Source: Beduini massiliensis (GTDB lineage Bacteria > Bacillota_I > Bacilli_A > Erysipelotrichales > Coprobacillaceae). Taken from it: a DNA stretch of 64,000 bases. Below, one piece after another: positions 55,681-63,691 of this stretch. The stretch is taken from NCBI RefSeq assembly GCF_000829905.1, contig NZ_CDPP01000004.1, forward strand, positions 520,001 through 584,000, read 5' to 3'. The notes beneath the pieces are model-generated. The model ran no database searches. It was not told the origin of the DNA and was given only the letters and a program-made list of their open reading frames with translations. The number at the start of each line of letters is the position of its first letter. The stretch's first letter is position 1. The translations under genes and the position numbers were made by a program.

Positions 55681-57438
55681 ATGCCAACAGAAAAAGTTGC
55701 AAATAAAGAAAAAAATAATAAAGCTGCACAACATGCGTCTAAGAAGCGTCCTCTTGCTGGCACTAAAGAACCTAGATATACACATGAAACAAAAGTATAT
55801 GCTTTAGGTGGTTTAGGGGAAGTCGGTAAGAATATGTACTGCATCGAACATGATAATGAAATCATCATTATTGATGCCGGTGTTAAATTTGCTGAGGAAG
55901 GATTACCAGGAATCGATTATATCATTCCCGATTATTCTTATCTTGTAAAAAATCAAAAGAAAATCAAAGCCTTATTGATTACTCATGGACATGAAGATCA
56001 TATCGGAGGAATTCCTTTCTTACTTCAGTTAGTAACGGTTCCTTTCATATATGCTTCTCCATTAGCGAGTGCGTTAATCAAGCGTAAATTAGAAGAAAGA
56101 AAACTGACAAAAGCTTCTAAAATAATAGAAATTGACGATTCTTCAAGAGTTGAAACAAAGTTCTTCAACATTGGTTTCTTTAGAACAAACCACTCGATCC
56201 CGGAATCTGTCGGGATTATCATCAATACGCCTAACGGACGTATTGTCACTACCGGGGACTTTAAATTTGACTTGACGCCGGTTGGTGAACCTGCGGACTT
56301 CCAAAAAATGTCCTTCTTAGGGACCACCGGAGTGACACTTTTAATGAGTGATTCAACAAATGCGGAAGTACCGACTTTCTCACTGAGTGAAAAAGTGGTA
56401 GCCAATTCTATCCAAAATGAATTCAGAAAAACGGAAGGGCGTATCATTGTGGCGACTTTCGCATCCAATGTCGATCGTGTTCAGCAGATCGTTCAGGCTG
56501 CTGTGAAATTTGATCGCCGCATCCTTGTGTTTGGGCGTTCAATGGAAAACGTTATTCAAACATCTCGTAAGTTAGGTCATATTAAATGTCCAGATCGCTA
56601 CTTTATTAAAAGTGATGAAGCGAAAAAATTTCCTGACAGTCAGCTATTGATCTTATGTACCGGAAGTCAAGGCGAACCATTAGCGGCTTTATCACGTATC
56701 GCTGCCGGAACACATAAATTCATTCGTATCAAACCAACCGATACAATTATCTTCTCATCAAGCCCAATTCCCGGAAATGCAGCAAGCATCAACCGTGTGG
56801 TCAACAAACTCTTTAGACTGGGAGCACGTGTTTTAACGCATTCTCCTTTAAACAGTTTGCATACCTCAGGACATGCTTCTCAGGAAGAACAAAAATTGAT
56901 GCTTCTTTTAACCAGTCCGAAGTATTTCTTCCCTGTGCATGGTGAATACCGCATGCTTAAAATTCATAGCGAATTAGCACATGATGTCGGGATTCCTAAA
57001 GAAAATACCTTCGTTCTTTCAAACGGAGACGTTATTATACTAAAAGACGGAGAAGCACGTTTAGGTAACCGTATCCATGCCGATGATATTTATGTTGACG
57101 GAAATGATATTACCGGATTATCTACTGCTGTATTAAGAGATCGTCAGATCTTATCAGAAGATGGGATGGTATCGATTCTGATCAGTATGGATTCACGTAC
57201 AGGTAAATTATTGGCTCGTCCGGTTATCGTATCGCGTGGATTTGTCTATATGAAAGACAGTTATCAATTAATTAAGGAAGCCGAACGTTTAGTACAGGAC
57301 GCTTTAAATAAATTATTGGCAGGAAAGACGACATTCAGTGAAATTAAGAACACCATTCGTGATACGTTAAGTCCATATTTCTATCGTAAAACGAAAAGAA
57401 ATCCAATGATCATTCCGGTGATCATGAATAAAAAATAA
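55681..57438 (+). CDS. rnj: Ribonuclease J
   Basis: Metallo-beta-lactamase / beta-CASP nuclease with 5'-exo and endonuclease activity in mRNA decay, 585 residues. An N-terminal Lys-rich tail (1-35) is followed by VYALGGLGEVGKNMYCIEHD, the zinc motif LLITHGHEDHIGGIPFLLQL, VGIIINTPNGRIVTTGDFKF, beta-CASP GRIIVATFASNVDRVQQIV and FPVHGEYRMLKIHSELAHDV. The basic tail resembles RNase J2/J1 forms with extensions. Overlaps the next ATG by one base. Confidence 0.96.
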   Translation: MPTEKVANKEKNNKAAQHASKKRPLAGTKEPRYTHETKVYALGGLGEVGKNMYCIEHDNEIIIIDAGVKFAEEGLPGIDYIIPDYSYLVKNQKKIKALLITHGHEDHIGGIPFLLQLVTVPFIYASPLASALIKRKLEERKLTKASKIIEIDDSSRVETKFFNIGFFRTNHSIPESVGIIINTPNGRIVTTGDFKFDLTPVGEPADFQKMSFLGTTGVTLLMSDSTNAEVPTFSLSEKVVANSIQNEFRKTEGRIIVATFASNVDRVQQIVQAAVKFDRRILVFGRSMENVIQTSRKLGHIKCPDRYFIKSDEAKKFPDSQLLILCTGSQGEPLAALSRIAAGTHKFIRIKPTDTIIFSSSPIPGNAASINRVVNKLFRLGARVLTHSPLNSLHTSGHASQEEQKLMLLLTSPKYFFPVHGEYRMLKIHSELAHDVGIPKENTFVLSNGDVIILKDGEARLGNRIHADDIYVDGNDITGLSTAVLRDRQILSEDGMVSILISMDSRTGKLLARPVIVSRGFVYMKDSYQLIKEAERLVQDALNKLLAGKTTFSEIKNTIRDTLSPYFYRKTKRNPMIIPVIMNKK

Positions 57439-58256
57439 TGAAGAAACTTCATTACTTAAAAGTAATTGTCATATTATTGCTGATCGCAGTGATAGGAGTA
57501 ACCGCTTATTTAAGCTTTTATAAAACTCCTTATGCGATCAGTCTTTCTAAACACGAAGTCGTCCATACAGATCTGCCCGAAGGTTTTAACAATTTCAAAG
57601 TAGGATATTTCTCTGATCTTGATTTAAAAGATAATGATGATATTACACGACTTAAAAAAATAGTAGAAAAAATCAATGCACAGAATTTTGATTTAGTTTT
57701 ATTTGGCGGTGATATCTATGACGAACAGATTATCAGCAGTGATGAAGTCAGTCAGCTTTTAAATCAGATTACAGCTAAATATGGAAAGTTCGCTGTGTTG
57801 GGGGAAAAAGATTATACCAGTGTTAATGATACAACCAACATCTTGCAGCTTGGCGGCTTTGAAGTTTTGTCAAACGAAGCACGTTCGATTTACTATAATA
57901 ACAGTTCAATTACTTTATTCGGTTTGGAATCTGCTGATAATTTAAGTACTTTAATAAATGCCAACAACAGTGGAAATTATAAGATTGCTTTAGTGCATCA
58001 GCCCGATTTCTTTACGAATACGGTCGGTAAAGATATTGAATTACAGTTATCAGGGCATTCTCATGGCGGTTATATCTATCTTCCGTTTTTAGGACCTTTA
58101 ATCACAGTGGATGGGGCAAAAGCCTATAATCATGGTCGTTATGACTCAGGGGCATCTACCTTGATTGTTTCTAATGGATTAGGAATGGAAAGCGGACAGT
58201 CTGCACGTCTGTTCTGTACTCCGGATATCCTGCAAGTCACACTGAAAAAGAAATAG
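57438..58256 (+). CDS. Membrane-anchored metallophosphoesterase with altered metal motifs
   Basis: 272 residues: one helix at 7-27, then a calcineurin-like fold of the YkuE type. Motif I reads YFSDLDLKDN where DxH is expected (His replaced by Asp). Motif II FGGDIYDE is normal. Motif III reads VLGEKDYTS in place of GNH(D/E). The end LVHQPDFF and LSGHSHGGYIYLPFLGPL is normal. Loss of the motif I His and motif III Asn should weaken metal binding or catalysis. Coupled to rnj by an ATG/TAA overlap. Confidence 0.8.
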   Translation: MKKLHYLKVIVILLLIAVIGVTAYLSFYKTPYAISLSKHEVVHTDLPEGFNNFKVGYFSDLDLKDNDDITRLKKIVEKINAQNFDLVLFGGDIYDEQIISSDEVSQLLNQITAKYGKFAVLGEKDYTSVNDTTNILQLGGFEVLSNEARSIYYNNSSITLFGLESADNLSTLINANNSGNYKIALVHQPDFFTNTVGKDIELQLSGHSHGGYIYLPFLGPLITVDGAKAYNHGRYDSGASTLIVSNGLGMESGQSARLFCTPDILQVTLKKK

Positions 58257-58285
58257 AGGAGCAAATTTTATTGCCCCTCTTTTTT
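58255..58285 (+). terminator. Terminator of rnj-metallophosphoesterase
   Basis: AGAGG-a-GCAA / TTGC-c-CCTCT hairpin followed by TTTTT; it overlaps the pflA stop codon on the other strand. Confidence 0.8.
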
Positions 58286-59017
58286 ACGGTCTTTATAGCC
58301 TTTTAAAACAACTTTACGTGCTTCAATCGCTTCTGATTTATCCAATGCCAAAATTCCCTCTAGTGGGTAATCTAACCCTAAGCTTTTATATTTATTAATT
58401 CCCATTGTATGATAAGGCAGAATATCCAATGCTTTAATATTGTGGAACTGCCCGATATAGTATCCCAGCTGATAAAGATAGTCATCGTTTTGTGTGATTG
58501 TCGGAACAACCACATGACGAATCCATACTTCTTTGCCAATTTCATCAAGATAAGTCAAAAAGTCTAAGATGCGATTATTTTTCTGATGTGTCAATTTGAT
58601 ATGCTCCTGTGGATCAATATGCTTAATATCCAACATCACCAGATCTGTCACTGCCATCAAACGATTCATCTTTTCCAACGCTTTTTCTTCTCTGGAGAAA
58701 GTAATGCCCGATGTATCTAAGCAGGTATGAATCCCTTTTGCTTTAGCTTTAGTAAACAGGTCGGTCACAAAATCCATTTGCATTAAAGGTTCTCCGCCAG
58801 TAACCGTCAGCCCGCCTTCCTTATAAAAAGATTTATTTTCATCATAAGCCTCTAATATTTCTTCCGTTGTCATCTTATTGCCGGTATTCAATTCCCAAGT
58901 ATCCGGATTATGACAATACAAACAGCGCATCGGACATCCTTGAGTAAACACGACAAAGCGAATCCCCGGTCCGTCAACAGTACCAAATGATTCAGTTGAA
59001 TGTATATATCCTTCCAT
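58268..59017 (-). CDS. pflA: Pyruvate formate-lyase activating enzyme
   Basis: Radical SAM enzyme that installs the glycyl radical on pyruvate formate-lyase, 249 residues. The 4Fe-4S motif CPMRCLYC (CxxxCxxC) lies in FTQGCPMRCLYCHNPDTW; GGLTVTGGEPLMQ is the SAM-binding GGE region. AATGGAGGG precedes the ATG. Its substrate here would be the separate 79-residue glycyl radical protein encoded just upstream, not a C-terminal domain. Confidence 0.96.
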   Translation of the reverse strand: MEGYIHSTESFGTVDGPGIRFVVFTQGCPMRCLYCHNPDTWELNTGNKMTTEEILEAYDENKSFYKEGGLTVTGGEPLMQMDFVTDLFTKAKAKGIHTCLDTSGITFSREEKALEKMNRLMAVTDLVMLDIKHIDPQEHIKLTHQKNNRILDFLTYLDEIGKEVWIRHVVVPTITQNDDYLYQLGYYIGQFHNIKALDILPYHTMGINKYKSLGLDYPLEGILALDKSEAIEARKVVLKGYKDRKKEGQ

Positions 59018-59049
59018 TACGCGCCCTCCATTCTTATTTCACTATACCC

Positions 59050-59058
59050 ATTATAGCA
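59050..59058 (-). promoter_or_regulatory. Extended -10 promoter of pflA
   Basis: TGCTATAAT after the terminator of the upstream operon, so pflA can be transcribed separately. No good -35. Confidence 0.55.
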
Positions 59059-59070
59059 TTATTTAATTTA

Positions 59071-59093
59071 AAAAGGGAGCTAAGCTCCCTTTT
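59071..59093 (-). terminator. Terminator between the glycyl radical gene and pflA
   Basis: GGGAGC-taa-GCTCCC (59075-59089) with A and T tracts, three bases past the stop codon. Confidence 0.9.
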
Positions 59094-59095
59094 AA

Positions 59096-59335
59096 TTACA
59101 TTGAATCGTGGAAAGTACGTGCGATAACGTCATCTTGTTGTTCTTTTGTAAGTTTAACGAAGTTAACTGCATATCCTGATACACGGATTGTTAATTGTGG
59201 ATAGTTTTCAGGGTGTGCCTGAGCATCTAATAATGTTTCTTTAGTAAAAACATTAACGTTTAAATGATGTCCACCTTTTTCAACATAACCATCTAATAAA
59301 GATACTAAATTATCGATTTGAGCTTGATTTGCCAT
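59096..59335 (-). CDS. Stand-alone glycyl radical domain of pyruvate formate-lyase
   Basis: 79 residues corresponding to the C-terminal domain of ordinary Pfl[37 protein letters not shown] (radical glycine Gly54), then [16 protein letters not shown]. It is as conserved as the end of E. coli PflB. It resembles the C-terminal part of GrcA/YfiD but lacks its N-terminal extension. Since the large subunit has no such domain, this gene must supply the radical in trans for every turnover. Own AGGAGGGG ribosome binding site, 15 bp after the 68-aa gene. Confidence 0.92.
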   Translation of the reverse strand: MANQAQIDNLVSLLDGYVEKGGHHLNVNVFTKETLLDAQAHPENYPQLTIRVSGYAVNFVKLTKEQQDDVIARTFHDSM

Positions 59336-59350
59336 AGTAATCCCCTCCTA

Positions 59351-59557
59351 TTAAAATTCGTCGTCTTCATCTGTAAAGAATGTTGGAATCTGGCATGCAG
59401 ACTGCACACCACATGTATCCAATCCTTTCTTTACTTCTATCTTATCAACATTGAATTCTTCGCTGTCATCATTGAATTGAACATTCATATGACCACCGCC
59501 ATCCTCAACAAATTGATCTAACATTTTAATTAATTCTTCTACTTTTTTTTCGTTCAA
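59351..59557 (-). CDS. Small glycyl-radical-domain mimic with two cysteines, unknown function
   Basis: 68 residues. Residues 6-28 (VEELIKMLDQFVEDGGGHMNVQF written in two parts: VEELIKMLDQFV, EDGGGHMNVQF) align with [23 protein letters not shown] of the neighbouring glycyl radical protein, 10 of 23 identical. The radical loop RVSGYA is missing. Instead a tail carries Cys49 and Cys55 (TCGVQSAC) and ends acidic (FTDEDDEF). Starts with TTG at 59557, AAAGGAAG 8 bases upstream, 17 bp after pflB. It may dock in the same groove as the radical domain, or bind metal or act as a redox switch; no homolog is known to me. Confidence 0.7.
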   Translation of the reverse strand: MNEKKVEELIKMLDQFVEDGGGHMNVQFNDDSEEFNVDKIEVKKGLDTCGVQSACQIPTFFTDEDDEF

Positions 59558-59574
59558 AAGAATCGCTTCCTTTA

Positions 59575-61632
59575 TTATTTATCTTCTAAATCAATGTCAA
59601 TATCCAAGTCACCAACAAATACTTGATCATCTTTACCTAAAGCACCCGGAATGATTGAGAAAGTGTTAGAAATACCATCTTGTGCATCTTTGAATGGTAA
59701 TTTTGCTACTGAAGCAAGAGATGCAACAGCACCATGAGTATCTCTGCGATGCATTGGGTTTGCACCTGGAGCAAATGGTTCCCCTTTCTTTCTGCCATCT
59801 GGTGTACTTCCTGTTGCTTTACCATAAACAACGTTAGAAGTAATCGTTAAGATAGATGTTGTAGGCACACTGTCACGGTAAGTATGATGAGATCTTACTT
59901 TATCCATGAAAGTTTTTACTAACCAAGTAGCAATTTCATCTGCTTTATCATCATTATTACCATATTTAGGGAAGTCACCTTCAGTGATGAAATCTGTTAC
60001 GATACCATCTTCATCTCTTACACATTTAACTTTTGCATATTTGATAGCTGATAATGAATCGGCTACTACTGAAAGACCGGCGATCCCTGTAGCAAAGTAA
60101 CGTTTAACATCTCTGTCATGTAAAGCCATTTGGATTCTTTCATAACAGTATTTATCATGCATGTAATGGATGATATTTAATGAGTTCACATAAACACCAG
60201 CTAACCAGTCCATCATATCTTCATATTTAGATACAACATCATTGAAATCTAAATATTCTCCTTCAACAGGTCTGAATTTAGGACCAACTTGTTTTTTAGA
60301 CACTTCATCAACACCACCGTTGATGGCATATAATAAACATTTAGCTAAGTTAGCACGGGCTCCGAAGAACTGCATTTCTTTACCAACAACCATTGAAGAT
60401 ACACAGCATGCGATTGCATAATCATCACCATGAGTCACTCTCATTAAATCATCATTTTCATATTGGATTGAAGATGATTTGATTGACATGCTTGCACAGT
60501 ATGCTTTGAAGTTAGCAGGTAAACGAGTTGACCATAAAACCGTTAAGTTTGGTTCTGGTGCAGCACCTAAGTTGTCTAATGTGTGTAAATATCTGAATGA
60601 TGTTCTTGTTACCATAGGACGTCCATCGATACCCACACCACCGATTGATTCAGTTACCCATTGTGGATCTCCTGAGAATAACGCATTGTAATCAGGAGTA
60701 CGAGCGAATTTGATCAATCTTAATTTCATGATGAAATGATCCACTAATTCTTGTGCTTCTTCTTCAGTTAAAACCCCGTTTTTAATATCTCTTTCGATAT
60801 AGATATCGATGAAAGTTGACGTTCTACCTAAAGACATCGCAGCCCCGTTTTGTTCCTTAACTGATGCTAAGTAACCAAAATACAACCATTGAATCGCTTC
60901 TTTAGCAGTTGTTGCTGGTTTTGAGATATCGAAACCATAGATTTTTCCTAATTCTTTTAATTCACCTAAAGCTCTGATTTGTTCGCTTAATTCTTCACGC
61001 AAACGAATATTTTTACTATTCATACGTGCAACATGTGATGTAGCGAACTGTTCTTTTTTATCTTCAATTAAGCGATCGACTCCATATAAAGCAACACGTC
61101 TGTAGTCTCCAATAATACGTCCACGTCCATAGGCATCAGGTAATCCAGTAATGATATGAGAAGATCTGCATGCTCTCATTTCTGGAGTATAAACATCGAA
61201 TACACCTTGGTTATGTGTTTTTCTGTATTTTGTAAAAATATTAACAACTTCAGGATCTACTTCGTATCCATTATCTGCACATGCTTGCTGTGCCATACGA
61301 ATTCCACCAAAAGGCTGTAAAGATCTTTTAAAAGGTTTTTCAGTTTGGAAACCAACGATCTTTTCTTTTGATTTATCTAAGTAACCTGCGTCATGTGATG
61401 TGATTGTAGATACTACTTTAGTATCCATATCTAATACACCGCCAGCATCTCTTTCCTTAGCAGTTAAATCCATAACTTGATCCCATAATTCTAAAGTAGC
61501 TTTAGTAGGTCCAGCTAAGAATGATTCATCTCCTGTGTAAGGTGTGTAGTTTAATTGGATGAAATCTCTTAAGTTGATTTCAGAAGTCCATTTACCTTCT
61601 ACAAACCCTTCCCATGCATTTGTTAAACTCAT
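59575..61632 (-). CDS. pflB: Pyruvate formate-lyase catalytic subunit lacking the glycyl radical domain
   Basis: Converts pyruvate and CoA to acetyl-CoA and formate. 685 residues from the ATG at 61632 (AGGGGG upstream), against about 750-760 for standard PflB. The barrel is complete: [17 protein letters not shown], active-site AIACCVSSM (Cys409-Cys410), [20 protein letters not shown] and [20 protein letters not shown]. It ends [20 protein letters not shown] then EDK and stop, exactly where other PflB proteins continue into the DGY...HHLNVNV glycyl radical domain. No frameshifted remainder is present; the domain is a separate gene downstream. Activity therefore needs a two-chain complex. Confidence 0.93.
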   Translation of the reverse strand: MSLTNAWEGFVEGKWTSEINLRDFIQLNYTPYTGDESFLAGPTKATLELWDQVMDLTAKERDAGGVLDMDTKVVSTITSHDAGYLDKSKEKIVGFQTEKPFKRSLQPFGGIRMAQQACADNGYEVDPEVVNIFTKYRKTHNQGVFDVYTPEMRACRSSHIITGLPDAYGRGRIIGDYRRVALYGVDRLIEDKKEQFATSHVARMNSKNIRLREELSEQIRALGELKELGKIYGFDISKPATTAKEAIQWLYFGYLASVKEQNGAAMSLGRTSTFIDIYIERDIKNGVLTEEEAQELVDHFIMKLRLIKFARTPDYNALFSGDPQWVTESIGGVGIDGRPMVTRTSFRYLHTLDNLGAAPEPNLTVLWSTRLPANFKAYCASMSIKSSSIQYENDDLMRVTHGDDYAIACCVSSMVVGKEMQFFGARANLAKCLLYAINGGVDEVSKKQVGPKFRPVEGEYLDFNDVVSKYEDMMDWLAGVYVNSLNIIHYMHDKYCYERIQMALHDRDVKRYFATGIAGLSVVADSLSAIKYAKVKCVRDEDGIVTDFITEGDFPKYGNNDDKADEIATWLVKTFMDKVRSHHTYRDSVPTTSILTITSNVVYGKATGSTPDGRKKGEPFAPGANPMHRRDTHGAVASLASVAKLPFKDAQDGISNTFSIIPGALGKDDQVFVGDLDIDIDLEDK

Positions 61633-61673
61633 GTGTTTAAACCCCCTGTTTGATTTTTTATTTTTCCTAGTCA

Positions 61674-61702
61674 ATTATAGCACCGCCAAAATATGAATAC
61701 AA
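61674..61702 (-). promoter_or_regulatory. Proximal pflB promoter
   Basis: TTGTAT (61697-61702), 17-base spacer and TATAAT (61674-61679), about 40 bases before the start codon. Confidence 0.75.
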
Positions 61703-61882
61703 CAAATTTATTACAATTTTAAAAAATTATTAGTATTTCATAACAGAGTGCTAGAAATGATAAATAAAACGCTGTAAAAGAAGATAATTAAAAGTGATCA
61801 CACTATTAATGTATCAGATAATAATTCCTATTACCACTTATTTGCTTGTTTATTTTTATAGCCAAATCCCGCTCTTTTCAGC

Positions 61883-61917
61883 ATGTTAATTATATCACAA
61901 TAGACTTATATCGACAA
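61883..61917 (-). promoter_or_regulatory. Distal pflB promoter overlapping a Rex-like site
   Basis: TTGTCG (61912-61917), 17-base spacer and TATAAT (61889-61894). The -10 lies inside TTGTGAT-ATAA-TTAACAT (61883-61900), close to the Rex operator TTGTGAA-N4-TTCACAA / TTAACAA. Rex repression by NADH/NAD ratio is known for fermentation genes; here it is a sequence-based guess. The 61703-61882 leader between the promoters shows no gene but carries a GTGATCAC palindrome near 61794-61801. Confidence 0.45.
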
Positions 61918-61939
61918 TTAAAAGCATTCAAAACTATAT

Positions 61940-61962
61940 AAAAAACTGCCTGGAATGGCAGT
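61940..61962 (-). terminator. Terminator of the EIIB-like gene
   Basis: ACTGCC / GGCAGT hairpin with 6-base loop; on the minus strand it is followed by TTTTTT. Confidence 0.8.
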
Positions 61963-61966
61963 ATAT

Positions 61967-62317
61967 TTAAACTTTCGCTTTCATTTCATTTTCAATCGCC
62001 TGAGAAGTTTTCCCAAAGATCATTGATACCTTATTTTCGTTTTGAACGATCCCACTGGCACCTAAAGCTTTTATTTTTTCTGCTTCAATAACTTTTGAAT
62101 CTTTAAGTTCAACAGTTACTTTTGACATTGAACTGCTGATTGCTTGGATATTGCCATTACCGCCAAGGGCTGATAATAATTCATCAATATTCACCCCGGA
62201 TTTAGCTATTGCTTTCTGTTTTGGCTTCTTATTCTTTAAATAAAAACGAATGCCTAAAAGAAGCAATGCTGCAGCGATTACGCCTAAAGCTATATATAAA
62301 TAAAGTTCATTTCCCAT
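61967..62317 (-). CDS. Membrane-anchored PTS EIIB-like protein without the phospho-cysteine
   Basis: 116 residues: one membrane helix (6-26), then a glucose-type EIIB fold (NIDELLSALGGNGNIQAISS, IKALGASGIVQNENKVSMIF, GKTSQAIENEM). The motif CxTR that holds the phosphorylated cysteine is replaced by SMSK, so it cannot take part in phosphoryl transfer. ATG at 62317 has AAAGGA 9 bases upstream; an ATG two codons earlier is too near. Role unknown, perhaps structural or regulatory. Confidence 0.75.
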   Translation of the reverse strand: MGNELYLYIALGVIAAALLLLGIRFYLKNKKPKQKAIAKSGVNIDELLSALGGNGNIQAISSSMSKVTVELKDSKVIEAEKIKALGASGIVQNENKVSMIFGKTSQAIENEMKAKV

Positions 62318-62345
62318 TTTCATGTATCCTTTCTTACGGTATTCT

Positions 62346-62373
62346 TTGTATTTTCTTCAATTTATAGTATACT
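62346..62373 (+). promoter_or_regulatory. Promoter of the FtsW/RodA gene within a divergent palindrome
   Basis: TTGTAT (62346-62351), 16-base spacer and TATACT (62368-62373). The -10 lies in the perfect palindrome TATAGTATACTATA (62363-62376), which offers a -10 in both directions, so it may also serve the EIIB-like gene. Confidence 0.5.
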
Positions 62374-62395
62374 ATAGTCTAGAGGTGAAGGAAAC

Positions 62396-62443
62396 ATGAA
62401 AATAGAGAATTTTAAATTACGAGGAAGAACTCCGTGGATGTAG
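62396..62443 (+). CDS. Possible 15-aa leader peptide overlapping rodA start
   Basis: ATG-initiated frame MKIENFKLRGRTPWM with GAGGTGAAGG just upstream, ending TAG ten bases into the next gene. The binding site is better than that of the main gene, so it may couple or tune rodA translation. Could be a chance ORF. Confidence 0.35.
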   Translation: MKIENFKLRGRTPWM

Positions 62444-63615
62444 AAAAGAAGCAATATTTTCATCGGCCGCTGCTAGTGATCATGATTATTGTCGCACTCA
62501 TCAGCTGTATTGCAATCGCCTCCGCAAAACCTCTTATTACCTATCCAAATCCCGGTGGGTATTGGTCAAAACAATTACAATGGTACATCATTGGCTTTGT
62601 TGCCATGTATGCTGTTTATAAATTCGGAAGTGACAGGATCTATTCGTGTATATGGATCATCTATTGGATATTGATGTTCTCACTTCTCTTACTAGCGTTG
62701 AAACACCGCTTTGGCTTACCAGTTCCTTTCGCTAAAAATGTGAATGGGGCTACAAGTTGGTTTAGCTTTCCTGGAGGTGGTGTGCAGCCAAGTGAGTTTA
62801 TGAAGATGGCGATCATTATAGTGCTTTCTAAAATCGTTCAAGAGCATAATGAACAATATACACTGCACACTTTTGAAACGGACTGTAAATTACTGGCTAA
62901 AGTTGCCGCAGTCTCTTTACCGCCATGCCTTTTGATCTATCTGCAAAATGATGCCGGTGTTACGATGATCATAGCTGTATCGGTAATCTTCTTATTATTT
63001 GCCAGCGGTTTGCAGATGCGTTGGTTTATCGTAGGAGTAAGTCTTCTCCTTATCGGAATATTAGTTATCGTTTATATCTTCCTATATAATCAGGAATTGT
63101 TTAAATCGATCTTTAGCGGACATAAGGCAGGACGTTTCTATGGCTGGCTGGATCCTGAGGGCACCTACGGACAGGAGGGATATCAATTATTCAATGCACT
63201 GTTATCCTATGGAACTGCTTCAATTTTTGGACATGGCTTCCAATCCGTTGTGATGAACTTCCCCGAAGCTCATACAGACTTCATCTTCGCTGTCATTTGT
63301 CAGGGGGGAGGGTTGATTGCCGGAATCACAGTCCTGACAGCAATTGTCTCTTTAGACATTACCATTTTAAAAATAGGAATTCAAGCTGATGAAAAAGGAC
63401 GTTGTCTTACGACCGGTCTATTTGGGTTGTTGTTCATTCAACAGATCTGGAATATCTTCATGATTACAGGTTTAATGCCGATTACCGGAATTACATTGCC
63501 TTTTATTTCTTATGGCGGATCGTCGCTTTTATCCTATATGTTGATTATCGGAATGATTTTCGACATTGAGAAACAGAACCGAATTAAACATAGTAAACTT
63601 CATAATTATGAATAA
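62434..63615 (+). CDS. FtsW/RodA/SpoVE family peptidoglycan glycosyltransferase (SEDS)
   Basis: Polymerises lipid II in the cell membrane with a class B PBP, 393 residues with about ten helices. Signatures are WFSFPGGGVQPSEFMKMAII, LQNDAGVTMIIAVSVIFLLF, the catalytic-Asp region of the large loop, and GITLPFISYGGSSLLSYML. Start is GTG at 62434, with GAGG about 10 bases upstream. RodA-like is likeliest, but FtsW or SpoVE cannot be excluded. Confidence 0.88.
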   Translation: MDVEKKQYFHRPLLVIMIIVALISCIAIASAKPLITYPNPGGYWSKQLQWYIIGFVAMYAVYKFGSDRIYSCIWIIYWILMFSLLLLALKHRFGLPVPFAKNVNGATSWFSFPGGGVQPSEFMKMAIIIVLSKIVQEHNEQYTLHTFETDCKLLAKVAAVSLPPCLLIYLQNDAGVTMIIAVSVIFLLFASGLQMRWFIVGVSLLLIGILVIVYIFLYNQELFKSIFSGHKAGRFYGWLDPEGTYGQEGYQLFNALLSYGTASIFGHGFQSVVMNFPEAHTDFIFAVICQGGGLIAGITVLTAIVSLDITILKIGIQADEKGRCLTTGLFGLLFIQQIWNIFMITGLMPITGITLPFISYGGSSLLSYMLIIGMIFDIEKQNRIKHSKLHNYE

Positions 63616-63636
63616 AACCGCTAAACAGCGGTTTTT
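63615..63636 (+). terminator. Terminator of the SEDS gene
   Basis: AAACCGCT / AGCGGTTT hairpin with 4-base loop and TTTTT. Confidence 0.9.
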
Positions 63637-63691
63637 ATTATACTATCGATTTTTAACTATTATTTCTTTCATTATTTGATGTGACCTGCCA

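Noticed and set aside
59096-59335. The 79-aa protein as an ordinary GrcA/YfiD spare part
   Set aside because: The PflB core lacks its own radical domain, and the usual GrcA N-terminal extension is absent.
59575-59600. PflB truncation as a simple frameshift or sequencing error
   Set aside because: The radical domain is not in another frame after the stop; it lies 240 bp further with its own start, behind a separate gene.
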